Of a stretch of DNA of 64,000 nt, positions 15,428 to 22,857 are shown in pieces; within the stretch, counting starts at the first letter, position 1; each line of letters begins with the position of its first letter. Below the pieces are notes generated by a model. It saw only the letters and a list, made by a program, of their open reading frames with translations, did no database searches and had not been told where the DNA came from. The position numbers and the translations under genes were made by a program. Source of the stretch: Micromonospora sp. FIMYZ51. Its GTDB lineage: Bacteria; Actinomycetota; Actinomycetes; Mycobacteriales; Micromonosporaceae. The stretch is from positions 6,017,501 to 6,081,500 of the forward strand of contig NZ_CP134706.1 in assembly GCF_038246755.1 (NCBI RefSeq), written 5' to 3'.

Positions 15428-15787
15428 TTAGTGCCCGGTGTACGCCCAGGAGCTGCACCACCAACCGACCCCACCCGGGCCCGCGTGACACGCGTTCAGT
15501 CGGTAGACCAGGCGGCTGTCGGCCGGCGAGTCCGAACAGTTGCCATTACCGCGGGATTCGTTCACCTGGTAATTCGTGTTCGTGCCGCGCCGGTTGAAGT
15601 TGCTCCGCACCGCCCTGCTGTCGGCGGCGATGTCGCAGAGCTTCACGCGGGTGTCCGACGACCACGTGTAGGCCCGGGCACCACTCGATTCCGCCGTCGC
15701 CGCACTTGCCGGCGTCGGCAGTGCCAGGGCCGCCGCGCCGGCGAACGCGGCGACGATCAACTTTGCCTGGGTTCTGCGCTTAAGCAA
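15428..15787 (-). CDS. Small secreted protein with four cysteines
   Basis: TTG start at 15787 with GGGAGG five bases upstream. The 119-residue product has a Sec signal (MLKRRTQAKLIVAAFAGAAALALPTPASA, cleavage near residue 29). The mature part is about 90 residues with four cysteines (VKLCD, NGNCS, NACHA, WWCSS), consistent with two disulfides, and is Asn/Arg-rich in the middle. It resembles small secreted actinobacterial proteins of unknown function with the CD-x-ADxR pattern (CDIAADSRAVR). It sits between the FtsX-like gene (same strand, 100 bp away) and the divergent FHA regulator. Confidence 0.78.
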   Translation of the reverse strand: MLKRRTQAKLIVAAFAGAAALALPTPASAATAESSGARAYTWSSDTRVKLCDIAADSRAVRSNFNRRGTNTNYQVNESRGNGNCSDSPADSRLVYRLNACHAGPGGVGWWCSSWAYTGH

Positions 15788-15910
15788 GGCAACCTCCCGT
15801 ACGACCAGGTCGGGCTATCTGCCCGCCGTGCAGCGATCATGCGCATGACTCGACGTCGAAACATCTGCAACGCTCCGGTTGCATCGCCGCCGCGAATCTG
15901 GTATTGCGCA

Positions 15911-15962
15911 TAGCGCTCAACGCATCGCTTAGCGCTCAACACATAGACACAAACGCTTGACA
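15911..15962. promoter_or_regulatory. Direct repeats and TTGACA in the divergent promoter region
   Basis: TAGCGCTCAAC occurs at 15911-15921 and again at 15930-15940 (19-bp period, flanked by CGCAT/ACAT). A consensus TTGACA follows at 15957-15962, about 50 bp before the FHA-regulator start. The repeats lie between the divergent secreted-protein and FHA genes, where an activator or repressor of both would bind. A matching -10 at normal spacing was not identified. Confidence 0.5.
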
Positions 15963-16014
15963 TGTCGAGTATTCTTGGCCACCACCGGCAGGGCATCCAC
16001 GGGGAGGATTGCTG

Positions 16015-16761
16015 ATGCTCTCGATCGTTAGCGTAATCGCGCGCAAAGAATCGGAATTCGGTTGCGTCGAGTTGGACGTCGGCCGATCAGCATCATTTGG
16101 CGAATGCGGCTGCGGCTGCTGCGTGTTCGACATCAGGATTCCGCGATCACGAGCAGCCGTATCCGGCCAGTTCTGGTCATTCACGGATCATTGGCGGCTG
16201 GACAACTCCAGCAGCTTCTCGGTCCTCCTGATCAGGGATGCCGAGGGCGCTGGCTGCGTGTCCGTTGGTCCTGGCAACCGCGCCGTGGTGTCGTTCGAGG
16301 TGGCTCACGTGTCGGTGGCCGGCGAGGACGAATCGAGCATACTGACCGTGCTCGGCCCCGAGCCGGTCGAGCGACCACCAGCACACCGATGCCCTCAGGC
16401 CGCCACCGACTCGACACATCCGATCAGACGGGGAACGATTTACTTCGAGGTACTGGTCGCCCTGTGTGCACCTCGCCTGAGCGGCACCTCCAATCTTGAG
16501 CCGACTTCCCGGCAAATCGCCGCCGATCTGCGCCAGCGGGGAATTTTTCTCAACGACCGCTCGGTGGATGCCCACATCGACTACCTCGTCGATCGACTCG
16601 ATATTCGGGCGCCGGATGCGACGAAAAGATGTGGGCGTCCGTGGAAAAAGCAGCTACTCGTCAACGTCGCTTTGAACCACAACATTGTCACCCACCTGGA
16701 TCTGCAAAATACTGGCACCCCGACCGGGCTGTCTGATCCGTCTGCGGCACGACTCGCCTGA
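16015..16761 (+). CDS. FHA-like plus LuxR-type HTH putative transcriptional regulator
   Basis: ATG 16015 with GGGGAGG at 16001-16007; 248 residues. The first ~120 residues read as a degenerate FHA beta-sandwich (FSVLLIRDAEGAGCVSVGPG, then VVSFEVAHVSVAGEDE). The C-terminal half has YFEVLVALCAPRLSG, SRQIAADLRQRGIFLNDRSV and DAHIDYLVDRLDI, matching FHA-linked HTH regulators that read EVLVALCRP...QIAAELFLSVDAVKTHL. Four clustered cysteines (FGCVELD..., CGCGCC) near residues 18-40 are unusual and might bind metal. Third-position GC is lower than in neighbours, suggesting recent acquisition. Transcribed away from the small secreted protein gene. Confidence 0.7.
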   Translation: MLSIVSVIARKESEFGCVELDVGRSASFGECGCGCCVFDIRIPRSRAAVSGQFWSFTDHWRLDNSSSFSVLLIRDAEGAGCVSVGPGNRAVVSFEVAHVSVAGEDESSILTVLGPEPVERPPAHRCPQAATDSTHPIRRGTIYFEVLVALCAPRLSGTSNLEPTSRQIAADLRQRGIFLNDRSVDAHIDYLVDRLDIRAPDATKRCGRPWKKQLLVNVALNHNIVTHLDLQNTGTPTGLSDPSAARLA

Positions 16762-16766
16762 TAATT

Positions 16767-18134
16767 TCAGCGCCGGTAGCTCCGGCCGGCGACGACCCGC
16801 TCGGCCGGAGGACCGTCCATTGCCGCACGCGGCGCGGGGACACGCGGGCGGGTCGGCGGGCTCAGGTGCCGGCCACGCCAGAGGTAGCCGCCGGCGACCA
16901 GGGTGGCCAGGCCGACCAGCGCGAAGACCAGCCGGTAGTCGAGCACGCCGACGACCAGGGCGCCCATGCCGATCGAGAACGCCTGCGGGCAGCGGATCAC
17001 GGCCTCAGCGGCTGCCGCCACCCGGCCGAGCAGCTCGGGCGGCGTCCGCCGCTGGACCAGCGTGTGCAGCCCGACCAGGGTCAGCGGCAGGGACACCCCG
17101 GCCATCAGCACCGCCACGAAGCCGAGCCACAGATTCGGGTACGCCAGCATCAGCGCGGCCGGCCCGAAGAACGCGACACCGACGCCGAGGGTGCCCAACT
17201 CGCCGACCCGGCGCAGCACGGCGGCGGAGCAGAGGCCACCGACCAGCCCGCCGACGCCCTGCACGGTGACCAGCACGCCGACGAAGGCCGCGTCCCGGCC
17301 GAGCCCTCGATCGGCGTACGCGAAGATCAGCGACTCGGTGAAGCCCATCACCAGCGAGCCGAGGCCGTAGCCGAGCAACGCTCGCCGCAGCGCCGGCTCA
17401 CGGGTGAGGTGCTGGAGCCCGGCGACCAGTTCTCCCAGCCAGCGGCGAGCCGGGGTGATCTCGTCGGCAGGCCGGCCCGGCCGCCGGATTCCGCCGCCGT
17501 CCGCCCGGTTTGCCTCGGCCAGTGCCGCGCCGGCCCCGGTACCGGACGGATCGGCCCAGGAGGTGGCCGACTCGGCGGGGCGCAACGTACCGACCACTGC
17601 GGCTGCGATCAGAAAGCCGGCCATCCCCACGGCGGCAAGCGTCCAGCCGCCGAGGACCGCGTAGAGTCCGGCGCCGACCAGCGGCCCGACCAGGCGTAGC
17701 CCCTGGCGGACCGTTTGCAGCACCCCGTTCGCCTCACCGAGCAGTTCGGACGGCACCAGTTCCCGGACCAGCCGGCTCAGCACCGCGCCGACCGTGAGAT
17801 TCGACAGGCCGTAAAGGGCGGCAACCCCGTAGATGATCCACATGTCGCCCGCGTCCCGGACCGCGAACAGCGGCGTGAGCAGCAGCGCCATCGCCAGGTT
17901 GGTGACCACGAAGAAGGGGCGCCGGGGATACCTGTCGACGAACCAGCCGACCAGCGGCGCGAGCACCCTCGGCGCGATGATCACGAAGATGGTGGCACCG
18001 GCCAGCCCATCCGATCCGGTCAGGTCCTTGACCCAGATGGCGAGCGCCAGTAACAGAATCGACTCCGCGATCATGCTGGCCAGCAACCCGCCGAAAAGCA
18101 GGCGAAAGTCCGGGCGACTCAGGACGGTGCGCAT
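16767..18134 (-). CDS. MFS transporter
   Basis: A 455-residue protein from ATG 18134 with GGAGG upstream. Twelve hydrophobic segments are arranged in two six-helix halves. The cytoplasmic loop after helix 2 (GWFVDRYPRRPFFVV) matches the MFS DRxGRR-type motif, and a ~65-residue charged central loop lies at about residues 185-245. The N-terminal MRTVLSRPDFRLLFGGLLASM is typical of exporters of the DHA/Enterobactin-exporter-like class. It converges with the FHA regulator (5 bp between ends) and diverges from the XRE gene. Confidence 0.9.
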   Translation of the reverse strand: MRTVLSRPDFRLLFGGLLASMIAESILLLALAIWVKDLTGSDGLAGATIFVIIAPRVLAPLVGWFVDRYPRRPFFVVTNLAMALLLTPLFAVRDAGDMWIIYGVAALYGLSNLTVGAVLSRLVRELVPSELLGEANGVLQTVRQGLRLVGPLVGAGLYAVLGGWTLAAVGMAGFLIAAAVVGTLRPAESATSWADPSGTGAGAALAEANRADGGGIRRPGRPADEITPARRWLGELVAGLQHLTREPALRRALLGYGLGSLVMGFTESLIFAYADRGLGRDAAFVGVLVTVQGVGGLVGGLCSAAVLRRVGELGTLGVGVAFFGPAALMLAYPNLWLGFVAVLMAGVSLPLTLVGLHTLVQRRTPPELLGRVAAAAEAVIRCPQAFSIGMGALVVGVLDYRLVFALVGLATLVAGGYLWRGRHLSPPTRPRVPAPRAAMDGPPAERVVAGRSYRR

Positions 18135-18355
18135 GGATCCCTCCGGGGGTGGCGCGACGCGGGTGGCAGACGCCCGACCGGGGGCCGACGACGCAGGTCA
18201 CGGTGGCTCCGTCCGGGTGTCGGGGGTGGCGTATTTCCGGTGACACGCCCGCCGCCGGTACTTCCGGCGCCGGTCGCGACGTCCATACTGGCCGTGGGGG
18301 GCGAATTTCATACAGTTACCGTCGCGTCGTCGGCGGTCGACGAAAAGAGGACACC

Positions 18356-19339
18356 GTGCCTCCAGCCGCACCCAGCCCGATCCGGCGGCGTTCCCGGCTC
18401 GGCACTGAACTGCGCCAGTTGCGCGAGGCTGCCGGCCTCACCGGTGACCAGGTCATCGACCGAATCGGGTGGGCCTCCGCCTCCAAGCTGTCCCGTCTGG
18501 AGAACGGTCGCAGCCGGCCCGATCCGCAGGACGTGCAGCGCCTGCTCGACCTGTACGGCGCCAGCGAGGCGAAGCAGAAAAAGTTGCTCGGTTTCACCCA
18601 CGAGGCCGCCGACATGCGTGGCTGGCTGAAGAAGTTCCCGGCAATGACCCAGCAGCAGCGCGGCTTCGCCGAACTGGAGGCGGGCTGCGCCGAGATCTCC
18701 GAGTACGGCCCGGTGCTCGTGCCGGGACTGTTGCAGACCACCGGGTACGCCCGGCTCCGGATCTCCTCGGCGCAACAGATCGACCAGGAGGCCGGTGAGC
18801 CGGAGATCGGTGAGGACACCGAGGCCGAGATCGCGGCCCGGCTGGCCCGACAGGAACTGCTCAAGCAGGACACGGACCCGCCGCATTACACGGCGGTGCT
18901 GGAAGAGGCAGCGCTCAGCTCCCGGGCCGGCCCGCCCGACGTGCTCCGGGAGCAGGTCAACCAGCTGCGTGAGCTCTCCATGCTGCCAAACGTCACGCTG
19001 CACGTACTGCTCCGGGAGACCCCGCTCGACCAGCAGTGGTACCTGCCGCCCACCGCTTTCTCGCTCTACCGGTTCACCGATCCACAAGATCCGGAGACGC
19101 TGGCCATAGAAGGTGGATTCACCGACGTCATGTCGACCGAGGTAATCGCCCTAAATCGCTATAAAGTGGTGTTCGAGCGGTTACGCACGGCGGCGCTCTC
19201 CGAGCAGGACACCTACCACTGGCTGACGAAGTCGCTGGGACGGCTCTCCGGCACGGCGACCCCGTCCAACCTGGCCAGCGGCTCGGCAACGGCGCCGGCC
19301 CAGCGTCGCGGATCCTCCGGGCGTCTGACGGAGCGGTGA
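18356..19339 (+). CDS. XRE-family regulator with DUF5753 domain
   Basis: GTG 18356 with AAAGAGG at 18344-18350; 327 residues. Residues ~15-70 form the helix-turn-helix (LGTELRQLREAAGLTGDQVI, ASKLSRLENGRSRPD). The rest is DUF5753 (YGPVLVPGLLQTTGYAR, then ETPLDQQWYLPPTAFSLYRF). In actinobacteria such proteins (WhiJ type) pair with small DUF397 proteins, and one follows here 83 bp downstream. They typically act as repressor and antagonist in development or secondary metabolism. Confidence 0.94.
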   Translation: MPPAAPSPIRRRSRLGTELRQLREAAGLTGDQVIDRIGWASASKLSRLENGRSRPDPQDVQRLLDLYGASEAKQKKLLGFTHEAADMRGWLKKFPAMTQQQRGFAELEAGCAEISEYGPVLVPGLLQTTGYARLRISSAQQIDQEAGEPEIGEDTEAEIAARLARQELLKQDTDPPHYTAVLEEAALSSRAGPPDVLREQVNQLRELSMLPNVTLHVLLRETPLDQQWYLPPTAFSLYRFTDPQDPETLAIEGGFTDVMSTEVIALNRYKVVFERLRTAALSEQDTYHWLTKSLGRLSGTATPSNLASGSATAPAQRRGSSGRLTER

Positions 19340-19422
19340 CCCATGGGCGGTGGCCCAGCGGGAAGCCGTCGTCAGGACGTGCCACGCCGCTCGTTCCATC
19401 GGTTCACCACAGGAGCGCAACG

Positions 19423-19659
19423 ATGAACGAGATCCGCAACACGCCGTCCGTCCTGGCCCAACTCGCGGACGCACCATGGCGTACCAGCACCCGCAGCCAG
19501 ACCTCCAACTGCGTCGAGGTCGCGCCGCTGCGTACCGACTCGACCGCGGTGGCCCTGCGCGACAGCAAGGACCGGGGCGGCCCGGTGTTGCTGTTCGACC
19601 GGGCCGGCTGGCTGGGCTTCATCTCCGGCACCAAGAGCGGGCAGTTCGACCTCACATAG
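19423..19659 (+). CDS. DUF397 protein, partner of the XRE regulator
   Basis: ATG 19423 preceded by AGGAG; 78 residues. The core WRTSTRSQTSNCVEVAPL, VALRDSKDRGGPVLLFD and WLGFISGTKSGQFDLT is the complete DUF397 domain. Proteins of this family modulate the adjacent XRE-DUF5753 regulator, as in the WhiJ/BldB-type systems. No unusual features. Confidence 0.95.
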   Translation: MNEIRNTPSVLAQLADAPWRTSTRSQTSNCVEVAPLRTDSTAVALRDSKDRGGPVLLFDRAGWLGFISGTKSGQFDLT

Positions 19660-19875
19660 AGGGCGTACGACAGGGCGGGGCCGCCGGCATCGGTGCCGGC
19701 GGCCCCGTCGTCGTCCTCACCGGAAACGCCGGTGACCAGGAATCGGATGATCGGACAAGGCAACGGGCCAATAGGCGCGTTTCACTTGCTGGGACGCGAC
19801 TCGGGCGTACGATGACGGAGTACCGACGTGGAACTTCCACGGATTTCACCCGTCGCGGCACATCCGGAGACCCAC

Positions 19876-20148
19876 ATGCGGTTCCTGATCGTACGCACCG
19901 ACATTCGCGCCGCTGCCGATACCGACATCACCGCCGCCTGGGCCGGCGGTCGCCGGTTGCGGGACGAGACCATCCGACCCGAGCCGCGCCGCCAGGTCGT
20001 CCACGCCGAGGACCGGGACGCCGCACTCCTGCTCGCCCGGGCGCTCGCCACGGTCGGTTCCGTACGCTCCGGCAAGCAGCGGGTCAAGGTGCTGCCGCTT
20101 GACGATCCGGGACGCTGCCGGGCCCGGCCGGATTCGCCCGGCAGCTGA
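19876..20148 (+). CDS. Hypothetical protein
   Basis: ATG 19876 with CCGGAG upstream; 90 residues (MRFLIVRTDIRAAADTDITA, then VVHAEDRDAALLLARALATV). It reads as a small alpha/beta protein with strong third-position GC. The longer in-frame start at 19828 lacks a ribosome site. I do not recognise the family. It converges on nudC, with a GGGGCCC palindrome between the two. Confidence 0.62.
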   Translation: MRFLIVRTDIRAAADTDITAAWAGGRRLRDETIRPEPRRQVVHAEDRDAALLLARALATVGSVRSGKQRVKVLPLDDPGRCRARPDSPGS

Positions 20149-20312
20149 CCAACCCCACGTCCGTCGTGGTCGACCGGCTCCCCCGCCGTGTTACACACCC
20201 AGCCGACCACGACGGGCCCGTGTCCCCGGCCCGTGGTCGCCGCGGCAACGACGACCACGGGTCGGGGCCGCACACGCTTGCCTGGCCCGTCGAGCCGTCG
20301 GTTAGAAGATCT

Positions 20313-20364
20313 GTTAAAAGGGGGCCCCTGCTATGCACGAGGCGTTAACAAGGGGCCCTTCCTT
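20313..20364. repeat. GGGGCCC palindromic repeat, copy 1
   Basis: A roughly 52-bp element beginning GTTAAAAGGGGGCCCC and ending AAGGGGCCCTTCCTT, with GCGTTAAC between the halves. It matches the elements at 24196-24247 and 36225-36277. It lies between convergent genes and its end touches the nudC stop codon, so it could serve as a transcription terminator. Confidence 0.85.
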
Positions 20365-21356
20365 CAACAATGGCCGTCGAACCAGCGGTGGATGAGGAAG
20401 AGCGCGATCGACGAGGGTGGGGGCAGGCGTAGTTGGGCGCCGTCGCCCACGTCGACCGGTCGCCCGGCCAACGCCGCGCCGATCTCCTGCCGGGAGAACC
20501 AGCGGGCCTCGGCGATCTCCTCAGGGTCGACCCGCAGCGGGTGCGCCGGATCGGCCGTGGCCAGGAAGCCGAGCATCAGCGAACCAGGGAAGGGCCAGGC
20601 CTGGCTGCCCGCGTACGCGATGTCCCGGATCGGCACGCCCACCTCCTCGTGGACCTCCCGCAACACCGTCGCCTCGGCCGACTCCCCCGGCTCCACGTAA
20701 CCGGCCAGGCAGGAGAAGCGACGCTGCCCCGCCGGGTTCGGCCAGGCGGCGTTGTTGCCCAGCAGGCACCGCCCGTGCACGCCGTCGACCCCATCGTGCA
20801 CCAGCACGATCATCGCCGGATCGGTACGCGGCCACACCCGCTCGCCCTTGGTGTCCACCCGGGACCAACCGGCCTCGTCCGCCCGGGTCGGCTCGCCGGT
20901 GACCGGATGGTAGAGGTGCCGCAGGTGCCAGTTGGTCAACGCCAGCGCCGTGGTGAAAAGTCCGGCGTCCCGGTCGCCGAGCCGGTGCCCCACCTCGCGC
21001 AGATGTGCCGCCCGGGTGCCCGGCATCACCGCCAGGGTGGTGTGTACGCAGAAGACCGGCACCCCGTCCGGCTCGACGCCGAGAAACATCGCCTCGCTGG
21101 CCAGCGTCGGCGGCAGGTCGTCGGCCTCGGCGAGGACCAGCGTCGGCACCGCAGTGTCGGTACGCACCAGGGTCTGCCCGCCGGCCTCGACGTCGAGCAC
21201 CAGCACCCGGGCACCGGTCCACGCCTGCGCCAGCCACTGCGGGTCGGTACGCCGGTGCGCTGCCCGATCCAGGGTGGCGCGGGCCAGCGGCGGGGTCGCC
21301 TCCCCGCGTACGTCGGCGGGCTGACCGACACCGTTCGGGCCGGCGTACCGGCTCAT
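20364..21356 (-). CDS. nudC: NudC-like NAD(H) pyrophosphatase / RNA decapping Nudix hydrolase
   Basis: A 330-residue protein from ATG 21356. The Nudix box is GYVEPGESAEATVLREVHEEVGV (given as GYVEPGES plus REVHEEVG). The NudC signature follows 15 residues later as SQAWPFPGSLMLGF. Members cleave NADH and can remove NAD caps from RNA. The central zinc ribbon, normally four cysteines, is absent: the corresponding region reads LYHPVTGEPTRADEAGWSRV, with no Cys pairs. It overlaps the M16 gene upstream by 4 bp, so it is translated from the same transcript. Confidence 0.92.
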   Translation of the reverse strand: MSRYAGPNGVGQPADVRGEATPPLARATLDRAAHRRTDPQWLAQAWTGARVLVLDVEAGGQTLVRTDTAVPTLVLAEADDLPPTLASEAMFLGVEPDGVPVFCVHTTLAVMPGTRAAHLREVGHRLGDRDAGLFTTALALTNWHLRHLYHPVTGEPTRADEAGWSRVDTKGERVWPRTDPAMIVLVHDGVDGVHGRCLLGNNAAWPNPAGQRRFSCLAGYVEPGESAEATVLREVHEEVGVPIRDIAYAGSQAWPFPGSLMLGFLATADPAHPLRVDPEEIAEARWFSRQEIGAALAGRPVDVGDGAQLRLPPPSSIALFLIHRWFDGHC

Positions 21357-22678
21357 GTCGGCACCGGCGCGGTCACTACCGGGGTCAGGGTGGCCAGCGA
21401 CGGTGCGATCCGCTCGGCGTCACCGAGCACCAGGGTGACCGCCTGGGCCGGCGCGAGGTAGCGGGCCGCCGCCGCGGCGACGTCGTCGGCGCTCGCCTTG
21501 GCCAGCCGGGCCGCGTGCTCGGGCAGGAAGTCCAGCCGCAGCCCGTTGCCGGCGTACGCGCTGACCAGCGAGGCCAGCCCCGCCTGAGTGGAGACGCCCA
21601 GTTGGAGCGTACCGAGAGCGTACTGCCGGGCCTGTTCCAGCTCCTCCGCCGTGGGCGGCAGGGTGGCCAGCCGGCCCAGCTCGTAGCTGGTCTCCAGCAA
21701 CGCGGGCGCGGTCACCTCGGTGGCCACCTCGGCGGCGGCCACCAGGAGCGAGCCGGCCACCGAGTGCTCGACAAGCGAGTGCGGCCCGTACGTGTAGCCC
21801 TTGTCCTCGCGGATGTTCTCCACCCAGCGGGAGGAGAAGTATCCCCCGAAGATCAGATTGGCCAGTTGCAGCGCGGCGTGATCGGGGTGGGTGCGCGGCA
21901 CCGCCGGCAAGGCCATCCGGAGCGAGGACTGCACCGACCCGGGCCGGTCGACCAGCAGCAGCGGGCCGGGCTCCAGCGGAGGAGCCGGCGGCAGCTCGCC
22001 CTGGTGCCCATCGCCCTGCCAGCCGTCGAGCGCCTTCTCGGCCGCGTCCAGCGCCCGCTCCGGCCGGACGTCGCCGACAAGCACGAGCACTCCACCCGCC
22101 GGATGCACCCGCTGGGCATGCATTGTGCGCAGCGCGCCCGGCCGCACCGCCCGGACCTGCTCGGGATCCGGCGTCTGCACCGCGTACGGGTGCCGCCCGT
22201 AGATCCGCTTGAGCAGGGCGGTACGGGCCAGGTGGGCAGGCTGACTCCGGGCCACCTGGATGCCGTCGACCAGGCGGTCCCGTTCCACGCCCACCCACGC
22301 GGCCGGGTAGCTGGCCCCGGTGACCACCTCGGCCAGGATCTCCAGCATCCGGTCCAGCCCGGTCGCCAGGGCGGTCCCGGAAAGCATCAGCCGGTCCGGG
22401 TCCAGCCCGGCGGAGAGCCCGCCGCCGATCTTTTGCAGCTCGGCGGCGATCTGCACGCTGCTCATCGCCGCCGTGCCAGAAAGCAGGGTCTGCGCGAGCA
22501 GGTGCGCACGGGCCAGCGGGGCCCGGCCGAAGGGGATCCACAGCCGCACCTCGACCAGCGGAACCGCCGGGCGGCGTACCGCGATCACGGTGAGCCCGTT
22601 GGCGAGCGTGCGCTCGGCCTGGCTCGGCAGCTTGAGCCGGCGGGTCGGGCCAAGCGGCGGCAGCGGACGGACGCTCAC
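21353..22678 (-). CDS. M16-family peptidase-like protein, non-catalytic subunit
   Basis: GTG 22678 (VSVRPLPPLGP), 441 residues. It shows the two-lobed M16 fold (GLTVIAVRRPAVPLVEVRLW at the N-terminus and NIREDKGYTYGPHSLVEHSV in the second half). The zinc motif HxxEH is missing; the equivalent helix reads RAHLLAQTLL. It should therefore be the regulatory/beta partner of the catalytic M16 encoded immediately upstream. The start codon lies inside the last unit of a 59-bp tandem repeat. Part of an M16A-M16B-nudC operon. Confidence 0.92.
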   Translation of the reverse strand: MSVRPLPPLGPTRRLKLPSQAERTLANGLTVIAVRRPAVPLVEVRLWIPFGRAPLARAHLLAQTLLSGTAAMSSVQIAAELQKIGGGLSAGLDPDRLMLSGTALATGLDRMLEILAEVVTGASYPAAWVGVERDRLVDGIQVARSQPAHLARTALLKRIYGRHPYAVQTPDPEQVRAVRPGALRTMHAQRVHPAGGVLVLVGDVRPERALDAAEKALDGWQGDGHQGELPPAPPLEPGPLLLVDRPGSVQSSLRMALPAVPRTHPDHAALQLANLIFGGYFSSRWVENIREDKGYTYGPHSLVEHSVAGSLLVAAAEVATEVTAPALLETSYELGRLATLPPTAEELEQARQYALGTLQLGVSTQAGLASLVSAYAGNGLRLDFLPEHAARLAKASADDVAAAAARYLAPAQAVTLVLGDAERIAPSLATLTPVVTAPVPT

Positions 22679-22857
22679 CGGACCACCTTCGTTCGCGACT
22701 GCGGGGCTCGCAAAACCGGCTCACTCCTCGCGCTCACCGGACCACCTTCGTTCGCGACTGCGGGGCTCGCAAAACCGGCTCACTCCTCGCGCTCACCGGA
22801 CCACCTTCGTTCGCGACTGCGGGGCTCGCAAAACCGGCTCACTCCTCGCGCTCACCG
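22672..22857. repeat. 59-bp tandem triplication between the two M16 genes
   Basis: Three essentially identical 59-bp units (phase marks GACCACC at 22681, 22740 and 22799) plus a partial fourth. On the minus strand each unit starts GTGAGCG and ends GAAGGTGGTCCG. The upstream gene ends within the first GTGA and the downstream gene starts at the last GTG. The triplication has therefore pulled apart two genes that would otherwise overlap by 4 bp, and it created extra GTG starts. Confidence 0.95.

Noticed and set aside
22672..22857. Possible CRISPR array (three regular repeats)
   Set aside because: The 59-bp units are directly adjacent with no variable spacers and no cas genes nearby; they are tandem duplications.
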